Below are positions 52,396 to 57,487 of a DNA stretch of 57,487 nt, in pieces. Made by a program: the position numbers and the translations under genes. Positions within the stretch are counted from its first letter, which is position 1, and the number at the start of each line of letters is the position of its first letter. Under the pieces are notes generated by a model, which had not been told where the DNA came from, searched no databases, and saw only the letters and a list, made by a program, of their open reading frames with translations. Location of the stretch: positions 1-57,487 of the forward strand of contig JAGADF010000003.1 of NCBI GenBank assembly GCA_017613735.1, written 5' to 3'. Origin of the DNA: Clostridia bacterium. GTDB lineage: Bacteria > Bacillota > Clostridia > Oscillospirales > Acutalibacteraceae.

Positions 52396-53778
52396 TTAAA
52401 CCATTTCCTCGGGTCTGAAAACCGAGTCAAATTTTTCCTCGCTCATAAAGCCGAGCGAAATGCAGGCTTCCCTGAGCGTTATGTTTTCGCTGAATGCTTT
52501 CTTTGCCGTTTGAGCCGCGTTTTCGTAGCCGATATAGGGGCTGAGCGCGGTAACGTTCATAAGCGAATTATTAAGGTTTTCGCTCATTTTTTTTCTGTTG
52601 GCTTTTATGCCCGAAACACAGTTTTTATTGAACGAAACCGTCGCTTCCGAGAGAAGCCTTGCCGACTGAAGAAAATTATACGCGATAACGGGCATAAAGA
52701 CGTTAAGCTCAAAATTGCCCTGACTTGCCGCGAAGCCTATCGCCGCGTCGTTGCCCATAACCTGAACCGCGACCATCGTTACCGCTTCGCACTGAGTCGG
52801 ATTAACCTTGCCGGGCATTATTGACGAGCCCGGCTCGTTTTCGGGTATTTTTATTTCACCCAGACCGAGTCTCGGCCCGCTTGCGAGCCAGCGGATGTCG
52901 TTTGCAATTTTCATAAGGTCGCCCGCAAGAGCCTTGAGCGCGCCGTGGGCGAATACTATTTCATCCTTTGAGGTGAGGGCGTGGAATTTATTCTCGGCCG
53001 TTTTAAAGCCTGCGTCGGTAACGCCGATTATTTCGTTTACCTTTGAAGCGACAAGCTCGTCAAAGCCTTTTGGCGCGTTAAGTCCGGTTCCGACGGCTGT
53101 TCCGCCGAGAGCCAGTTCGTGAAGAAACGCATTTGACCTGACAATGAGCTCGCAATCGCGTTCAAGGCTTGCTCTCCAGCCGCTTATCTCCTGCGAAAAC
53201 TTAATCGGAGTTGCGTCCTGAAGGTGCGTTCTGCCGCTTTTGACTATGCCGTCGTTTTCTTTTTCAAGTCTTTTTAACGTATCAATCAGTTCGCCCGCGG
53301 CAGAAAGAACCTTTTCGAGGCTCAGCGAGGCGGCGATATGCATAGCCGTCGGGAAGGTGTCGTTTGAACTCTGCGACATATTAACGTCGTCGTTCGGATG
53401 TAAAAGGGTTTTACCCGCAAGTTCGTTTCCTCTGTTGGCTATGACCTCGTTTGCGTTCATATTGGACTGAGTGCCCGAGCCCGTCTGCCATACGACAAGC
53501 GGAAAATTATCCTTTAATTTGCCGTCGATTATTTCGTAGCACGCGTCGCTTATCGCCTTATATTTTTCTTCCGTCATCTTTTCGGGTTTAAGGGCGCGGT
53601 TTGCGCCTGCGGCGGCAAGCTTGAGAATGCCGAAAGCGTGAATTATTTCGTCGGGCATTTTTTCAATGCCGACGCCGATTTTAAAGTTTTCGTGACTTCT
53701 CTGAGTCTGCGCTCCCCAGTATTTGTCTGAGGGCACTTTGATTTCGCCCATGGAGTCATGTTCAATCCGATAGTCCAT
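52396..53778 (-). CDS. fumC: Fumarate hydratase class II
   Basis: A 460-residue class II fumarase that interconverts fumarate and L-malate without an iron-sulfur cluster. Signature GSSIMPGKVNP holds the catalytic Ser. GSGTQSNMNANEV and SSNDTFPTAMH line the active site. Length is as usual (about 465). GGAGG lies before the ATG, with a consensus promoter at 53820-53848. The M6 protease gene starts 13 bases downstream. Aspartase and argininosuccinate lyase are relatives, but the residues favour fumarase. Confidence 0.94.
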   Translation of the reverse strand: MDYRIEHDSMGEIKVPSDKYWGAQTQRSHENFKIGVGIEKMPDEIIHAFGILKLAAAGANRALKPEKMTEEKYKAISDACYEIIDGKLKDNFPLVVWQTGSGTQSNMNANEVIANRGNELAGKTLLHPNDDVNMSQSSNDTFPTAMHIAASLSLEKVLSAAGELIDTLKRLEKENDGIVKSGRTHLQDATPIKFSQEISGWRASLERDCELIVRSNAFLHELALGGTAVGTGLNAPKGFDELVASKVNEIIGVTDAGFKTAENKFHALTSKDEIVFAHGALKALAGDLMKIANDIRWLASGPRLGLGEIKIPENEPGSSIMPGKVNPTQCEAVTMVAVQVMGNDAAIGFAASQGNFELNVFMPVIAYNFLQSARLLSEATVSFNKNCVSGIKANRKKMSENLNNSLMNVTALSPYIGYENAAQTAKKAFSENITLREACISLGFMSEEKFDSVFRPEEMV

Positions 53779-53819
53779 AACGCACCTCCGGTTTTCGGTT
53801 TTACCGATATATCTTTTTA

Positions 53820-53848
53820 ATTATACTATATCATTTAATTATATTCAA
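53820..53848 (-). promoter_or_regulatory. Promoter of the fumC-led run
   Basis: On the minus strand TTGAAT (53848-53843), a 17-base spacer and TATAAT (53825-53820). It may drive all five genes down to 46693. Confidence 0.8.
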
Positions 53849-53912
53849 TATTAAGAAACAAAAAATACATAAAAGCGTCATAGCGGGAAAGAATAATCAC
53901 GGAGGCGAAGAA

Positions 53913-54272
53913 ATGATTTTTGTCAAAGCTTTTGTTGTCGGCGGACTTATCTGCGTTATCGGTCAGCTTTTAATTGATATCACGAAGCTGACTCCCGGAA
54001 GAATCCTTGTGTCATTTGTGATCATAGGCGTGATTTTAGGCGCGGCGGGAGTGTACGAGCCGTTTGTTGAATGGGCGGGAGCGGGCGCGTCCGTTCCGCT
54101 TACGGGATTCGGGAATCTTCTTGTTCAGGGCACTAAAAAAGCCCTGTCGGAACAGGGACTTCTCGGCGCGGTTACGGGGCCGCTGACGTCGGGCGCGGCC
54201 GGCATAATGACGGCTATGCTTTCGGGCATTATCGTCTCGTTTTTCGCGAAGCCGAAAGCACCGAAAGTGTAA
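53913..54272 (+). CDS. spoVAE: Stage V sporulation protein AE
   Basis: A 119-residue membrane protein matching SpoVAE: FVVGGLICVIGQLLID, TPGRILVSFVI, GNLLVQGTKKALSEQGLLG and a final helix. In spores it belongs to the SpoVA channel, which moves dipicolinic acid into the forespore and out at germination. GGAGG precedes the ATG. The usual partners spoVAC and spoVAD are not upstream in this window, so the gene stands alone here. A terminator follows at once. Confidence 0.9.
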   Translation: MIFVKAFVVGGLICVIGQLLIDITKLTPGRILVSFVIIGVILGAAGVYEPFVEWAGAGASVPLTGFGNLLVQGTKKALSEQGLLGAVTGPLTSGAAGIMTAMLSGIIVSFFAKPKAPKV

Positions 54273-54285
54273 AAGCAAAAGAAGC

Positions 54286-54316
54286 CGCGGGAATAACTCC
54301 CGCGACCTCTTTTTTA
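54286..54316 (+). terminator. Terminator of spoVAE
   Basis: CGCGGGA pairs with TCCCGCG around ATAAC, followed by CTCTTTTTT. Confidence 0.8.
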
Positions 54317-54335
54317 ACCTAATCAGATTCTTGAA

Positions 54336-54515
54336 TCAAGCAACTGTTTCAGAGAGGAAATCCTCATCACAGCATGAGCAGGAAACATAATTTTCAGCGT
54401 CGTTGCCGATAACTACTTTCTTGCTTTCAACGTACTTTTTAACAATTACATATACTGCGAATGCAGCAGCGGCGACAGCCGCGATAACAGCGATAATCTT
54501 TAAAGCCTTTTTCAT
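54336..54515 (-). CDS. 59-residue Cys-rich single-pass membrane peptide
   Basis: A small gene: the ATG at 54515 has GGAGG 8 bases upstream and a perfect promoter at 54548-54576. The peptide starts MKKALKIIAVIAA, has one Ala/Val-rich membrane helix (about 5-24), a basic stretch KKYVESKK, then an acidic tail with a CSCC cluster (CSCCDEDF). I do not recognise the family. The helix with KK flanks and the Cys triplet suggest a membrane peptide with its tail either binding metal or forming disulfides. It lies between spoVAE and rpsT on the opposite strand to spoVAE. Confidence 0.85.
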   Translation of the reverse strand: MKKALKIIAVIAAVAAAAFAVYVIVKKYVESKKVVIGNDAENYVSCSCCDEDFLSETVA

Positions 54516-54547
54516 AAAAAGAACCTCCGTTTTTAAATTACAAAAAC

Positions 54548-54576
54548 ATTATACAATTAAAAAAATAAAAAGTCAA
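54548..54576 (-). promoter_or_regulatory. Promoter of the Cys-rich peptide gene
   Basis: On the minus strand TTGACT (54576-54571), a 17-base AT-rich spacer and TATAAT (54553-54548), 33 bases before the ATG. Confidence 0.9.
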
Positions 54577-54646
54577 TGAATACCTTGTTACAAAAAAAGG
54601 AAAAATAATTATATAAATTGCCAAAAAAACGTTTTTATAAAAAATA

Positions 54647-54682
54647 TAAAAAGCAAAAGCCGTCGACTTAACTGTCAACGGC
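54647..54682 (-). terminator. Terminator of rpsT
   Basis: On the minus strand GCCGT-T-GAC pairs with GTC-G-ACGGC (54682-54659, one mismatch), followed by TTTTGCTTTTT. Confidence 0.75.
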
Positions 54683-54698
54683 GTCAACGCTCAAAAAC

Positions 54699-54959
54699 TT
54701 ATTTTGTATTGTTGAGTCTGATAACAAGAGCAGACTTTTTACGGGCGGCGTTATTCTTGTGAAGAAGACCCTTAGCCTGAGCCTGGTCAATCTTTTTAAC
54801 AGCTGCGTTAACAAGAGCTTCCTTGTCGTCCGAATTAGCTTCAATAGCAGCGTTAGCCTTTTTTATAGCCGTCTTCAATGCTGAATTTGTGGATTTGTTG
54901 CGCTGAGCCTTGGTCTGGTTAACCAATACACGCTTTTTAGCTGATTTAATGTTGGGCAT
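54699..54959 (-). CDS. rpsT: 30S ribosomal protein S20
   Basis: An 86-residue basic protein starting MPNIKSAKKRVLVNQ, with helix-rich repeats of Lys/Ala and NNAARKKSAL near the end. It binds 16S rRNA in the small subunit. The start at 54959 follows AAGGAGGTGTCGCAA; an open frame running further upstream is rejected since it overlaps gpr. The divergent placement next to gpr-spoIIP is the same as in Bacillus subtilis. Confidence 0.96.
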   Translation of the reverse strand: MPNIKSAKKRVLVNQTKAQRNKSTNSALKTAIKKANAAIEANSDDKEALVNAAVKKIDQAQAKGLLHKNNAARKKSALVIRLNNTK

Positions 54960-54987
54960 TTGCGACACCTCCTTTGATTTGCAGTTT

Positions 54988-55016
54988 ATAATAACACTCT
55001 TTTCCGTAAAAATCAA
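54988..55016 (-). promoter_or_regulatory. Promoter of rpsT
   Basis: On the minus strand TTGATT (55016-55011), a 17-base spacer and TATTAT (54993-54988). Confidence 0.8.
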
Positions 55017-55053
55017 GACTTTTTTGAAAATGTTGAACGAAAGGAATAAAAAT

Positions 55054-55890
55054 ATGGTTTTCAGAACGGACCTCGCGGTTGAAAGACGTGAAATGACGCC
55101 CGGAGAAATACCCGACGGCGTTGTGTTTGAGGAGTCGGACAGCCTTGGCATAAAGACGACGAAAATCGAAATTACCAACGAGAACGGCGAAAAGGCGCTT
55201 GACAAGCCGAAGGGCAGGTATATCACGGTCGAGCTTGACGATTTTTTTTCGGCAAAAGGGGATTGCGACGCGGCGGTAAACGCCGTTTCGGGTTCAATAG
55301 GCGAGCTGCTTTCGCCCGACGGGCTTGTGCTTGTCGCAGGGCTCGGAAACGAAAATATCACTCCCGACGCTTTGGGCCCGCTTTGCGTAAACCGTATTTT
55401 CGCAACCCGTCATATAAGCGAAAAAAGCGGTCAGCTCGGACTCCCCGAGCTTCGCGAGGTCGCCGCGATTTCTACGGGCGTGTTAGGTCAGACGGGAATG
55501 GAAACGGGCGAAATATTAAGCTCAATCTGTGAAAAAATAAAGCCGTCGGCGGTCATAGTTATCGACGCTCTGGCAACGGGGAGCGCAAAACGGCTCGGCA
55601 AAACCGTCCAGATAACCGATACGGGAATCTGCCCCGGCTCAGGAGTGGGTAATTCCAGAAAAAAGCTCGACAGCAGGACGCTCGGAACAACCGTTATTTC
55701 CATAGGCGTTCCGACGGTTATTGACGCGTCCACCCTATGCGGCAAAAAGGAAACGGATACCGAAAAAATGATGGTTACTCCTCGTGATATTGACCGGATT
55801 ATCGACGAAATGTCGTCCTTTCTCGCTCTTTCGATAAATCTTGCGCTTCAGAAGAATCTGTCGCCCGAGGATATTTACGCGCTGGTATAA
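55054..55890 (+). CDS. gpr: Germination protease GPR
   Basis: A 278-residue protease that begins the breakdown of small acid-soluble spore proteins during germination. The N-terminus FRTDLAVERRE is the conserved propeptide/start region. The hallmark GLGNENITPDALGP is present, along with ISTGVLGQTGMETGEI and VIDALATGS. It is shorter than the B. subtilis form (368), as in many Clostridia. The ATG at 55054 with AAAGGAATAAAAAT is chosen because longer frames overlap rpsT. It is followed by spoIIP. Its likely substrate family is encoded at 57349. Confidence 0.93.
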   Translation: MVFRTDLAVERREMTPGEIPDGVVFEESDSLGIKTTKIEITNENGEKALDKPKGRYITVELDDFFSAKGDCDAAVNAVSGSIGELLSPDGLVLVAGLGNENITPDALGPLCVNRIFATRHISEKSGQLGLPELREVAAISTGVLGQTGMETGEILSSICEKIKPSAVIVIDALATGSAKRLGKTVQITDTGICPGSGVGNSRKKLDSRTLGTTVISIGVPTVIDASTLCGKKETDTEKMMVTPRDIDRIIDEMSSFLALSINLALQKNLSPEDIYALV

Positions 55891-55927
55891 CCCGCCTTAA
55901 AAAAGCATAGTTTATATAGGTGATACT

Positions 55928-57082
55928 ATGCTCAAAAATAATAAAACCGGCTCTGCGCTTAATTGCGTTATTGCCGTGCTTCTGTCTTTTCTGACTGTTT
56001 TAGGCGTGTTTTTTAACGGCGAAAAAATCGGAAGATTATTCGTCAAAGCGGCTCCCGTCGGCGCGGTTTTGAGTATGCCTTCGGGCGTATCGGGACTGGT
56101 AAAAAGAGAAAAGAAAACGGTAACTAATGCAAAAACGAATACCTATTTTTCGTTTGAAAACGAATCTCGCAGTGCGCCTGAAACCGCGACTGTTCTGCCC
56201 GTGAGTAAAGCTGCGGATGAATTTGTGACTCCCGACGACGTTCTGACAATGCGCGACGAATATAACAAAAAATTCCCCGCTTCAAAAAAGAGCGGAAAAA
56301 TAGAAGAAATGCATTATTCGTCAAAAAATGCAAATGTTAAGTATGAGAACGTTTTCGTTAAGAATACAACCTCGTTTGACCTTGATATAGAAAAAGAGCT
56401 TGATAAAAAGGCGACGCTTGAAATAAAGGACAAATCAAAGCCAAGCGTGCTTATTTTTCATACCCACACCACCGAAAGCTACGAAATGGCGGACAACGGC
56501 TGGTACTGCGCCGATTACGCGACAAGAAGCAGGAAAAGCGACCGCAATATGATAAGGGTGGGTAATGAAATTCAGAAACAGCTTGAAAATGCGGGATTTA
56601 ACGTCATTCACGACACAACGGTTCACGACCTGAAATATAACGGCGCGTATTCGCGTTCAAGGGAAACGGTAGAAAAAATTCTTAAAGAAAATCCCACGAT
56701 TCAGGTTGTCCTCGACGTTCACAGAGACGCGATTTATCAGCAGAACGGAGTCCGCGTAAAGCCTGTCTGCGAAATCAATTCGAAAAAATGCGCTCAGGTT
56801 ATGATTATTACCGGCTGCGAGGACGGCGACGTCGAGGATTTTCCTGACTGGGAAAAGAATCTTGTGTTTGCCCTTCAGCTGCAGAGGGAAACCGAAAACC
56901 GCTTTGAAGGTCTTATGCGCCCTGTTATGTTCTGCAACAGAAAATACAATATGGATTTGACCGAGTGCTCCCTTCTCCTTGAATTCGGCTCGGACAGCAA
57001 TACGCTTGAAGAGGCTATGTATTCGGGCTTTCTTTTGGGAAGAAGTCTTGCCTCGTATCTGGAAGGATATGTGAAAAAGTGA
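55928..57082 (+). CDS. spoIIP: Stage II sporulation protein P
   Basis: A 384-residue membrane-anchored amidase/endopeptidase. With SpoIID and SpoIIM it degrades septal peptidoglycan to drive engulfment. It has an N-terminal helix (about 10-28), a low-complexity linker, then the catalytic SpoIIP domain: SVLIFHTHTTESY (metal His), VVLDVHRDAI (second His) and LLEFGSDSNTLEEA (Glu). AGGTGATACT precedes the ATG. Gene order gpr-spoIIP is conserved in spore formers. Confidence 0.95.
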   Translation: MLKNNKTGSALNCVIAVLLSFLTVLGVFFNGEKIGRLFVKAAPVGAVLSMPSGVSGLVKREKKTVTNAKTNTYFSFENESRSAPETATVLPVSKAADEFVTPDDVLTMRDEYNKKFPASKKSGKIEEMHYSSKNANVKYENVFVKNTTSFDLDIEKELDKKATLEIKDKSKPSVLIFHTHTTESYEMADNGWYCADYATRSRKSDRNMIRVGNEIQKQLENAGFNVIHDTTVHDLKYNGAYSRSRETVEKILKENPTIQVVLDVHRDAIYQQNGVRVKPVCEINSKKCAQVMIITGCEDGDVEDFPDWEKNLVFALQLQRETENRFEGLMRPVMFCNRKYNMDLTECSLLLEFGSDSNTLEEAMYSGFLLGRSLASYLEGYVKK

Positions 57083-57261
57083 AACAACCTGCGGAAATAC
57101 ACAAAATACTGAAAGCATTTTTTCTCTGCGTAATAATAAGCCTGTGCCTTATGTTTGCGTTTATGGGCTTTTTCAGGGCGCAGAGCAACTCCGAATACGC
57201 GCTCAACGGTAAAAAAGGCGAATATGTCACTGCACCGTGGTACAGTTCGTCCATTTACTAA
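57079..57261 (+). CDS. Small single-pass membrane protein downstream of spoIIP
   Basis: A 60-residue protein starting at a GTG that overlaps the spoIIP stop (GTGA), so translation is coupled. One membrane helix (about 13-31, LKAFFLCVIISLCLMFAFMG) is followed by a polar tail ending WYSSSIY. Its position corresponds to yqxA after spoIIP in B. subtilis, but it is much shorter and I cannot show homology. Its overlap with spoIIP suggests a sporulation role. Confidence 0.7.
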   Translation: MKQPAEIHKILKAFFLCVIISLCLMFAFMGFFRAQSNSEYALNGKKGEYVTAPWYSSSIY

Positions 57262-57348
57262 AAATTATCAATAATAAAAATGAATAAACGGGTGAGAATA
57301 AGACTGCAGGCGCGAAGAATAATCATTAGAAGAGGAGTGTAAACGACA

Positions 57349-57462
57349 ATGGCAATGAACAAGGATGCAAAGGATGCTCTTAACCGCTTCAAGATGGAAG
57401 CTGCTTCCGAGGTAGAGGTTCAAATACATCTTAAAAATACCATAAATTTGCTGTTTACATAA
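57349..57462 (+). pseudogene. Truncated alpha/beta-type small acid-soluble spore protein gene
   Basis: The first 22 codons (MAMNKDAKDALNRFKMEAAS and following EV) match alpha/beta-type SASPs, DNA-coating spore proteins. The EAASEV segment corresponds to the GPR cleavage region. Normal SASPs continue with Gly-Val and a Gly/Asn-rich DNA-binding second half of about 40 residues. Here the frame changes to an unrelated AT-rich stretch and stops after 37 residues. An AGAGGAG site and a candidate sporulation promoter precede it. The break near 57414-57420 could be an insertion, a deletion, or an assembly join at the edge of the sequence. Confidence 0.7.
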
Positions 57463-57487
57463 CTTCAAAATGTTACTATTTATTACA

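Noticed and set aside
54960-55361. Upstream extension of the rpsT frame
   Set aside because: S20 begins exactly at 54959 with a strong ribosome site; the extension overlaps gpr and has no homology.
57079-57261. Naming the small protein after spoIIP as YqxA
   Set aside because: Position agrees, but it is about half the length and no sequence similarity can be shown by eye.
57420-57487. AT-rich end as a CRISPR repeat
   Set aside because: TTCAAATACATCTTA loosely recalls type I-B repeats, but only one copy is present and no spacing pattern can be seen.

Overview
The window looks like the chromosome of a spore-forming, anaerobic, gut-type Firmicute of class Clostridia, most probably an Oscillospiraceae/Ruminococcaceae relative. 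Sporulation genes (spoVAE, gpr, spoIIP, a small acid-soluble protein gene) make it an endospore former. Three secreted proteins with dockerin domains, two proteins with sortase signals of the I-P-x-T-G type, an oxygen-sensitive sulfatase-maturating enzyme and rhamnose genes point to a glycan-foraging gut anaerobe. Genus and species cannot be fixed from the sequence alone. Most genes have GGAGG-type ribosome sites, and many have clear TTGACA/TATAAT promoters.

Layout. 1-11.7 kb: a truncated lipoprotein gene, a 1632-residue wall-anchored leucine-rich-repeat protein, a cytoplasmic sulfatase divergent from its maturase, then a lipoprotein and an unknown protein. Five related plus-strand intergenic elements, each ending in an intrinsic-terminator hairpin, lie between these units. 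11.9-16 kb: rhamnulokinase and rhamnulose-1-phosphate aldolase, then a 7TM receptor-like protein with a prepilin-like protein. 16-26 kb: three large secreted dockerin proteins, one ending in a Hint (intein-like) self-processing domain, and two sharing an unnamed repeat module. 26-34.7 kb: AbrB plus a glycosyltransferase, a MITE-like element, a YhhN protein with a lipid kinase, and an M20 peptidase / YfcC carrier / ornithine-cyclodeaminase-like cluster.

34.7-40.7 kb is a coherent surface-sensing locus. A Cthe_2159-type surface lipoprotein is divergent from VTC-domain and DUF4956 genes, followed by a response regulator, a histidine kinase and a secreted alpha/beta hydrolase. The divergent intergenic region carries two mirror-image pairs of 11-bp-spaced half-sites, each 7 bp from a -10 box, which looks like the response-regulator operator. 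40.7-44.6 kb: larE-larB-larC for nickel-pincer cofactor synthesis plus an Fe-S aldo/keto reductase, with no larA in view. 44.7-46.7 kb: a small wall-anchored protein and an exported phosphodiesterase-like protein. 46.7-53.8 kb: a tightly packed minus-strand run of fumarase, M6 metalloprotease, two medium-chain dehydrogenases and an amidohydrolase. 53.9-57.5 kb: spoVAE, a 59-codon Cys-rich membrane peptide gene, rpsT divergent from gpr-spoIIP-small membrane protein (an arrangement like that of Bacillus subtilis), and a small acid-soluble protein gene whose coding sequence breaks off abnormally at the right edge.

No rRNA, tRNA, CRISPR array, transposase or phage gene was recognised. The least explained signals are the terminator-linked intergenic family, the dockerin-associated repeat module, the structured leader upstream of 21609, the divergent operator at 36.06-36.12 kb and the broken spore-protein gene.
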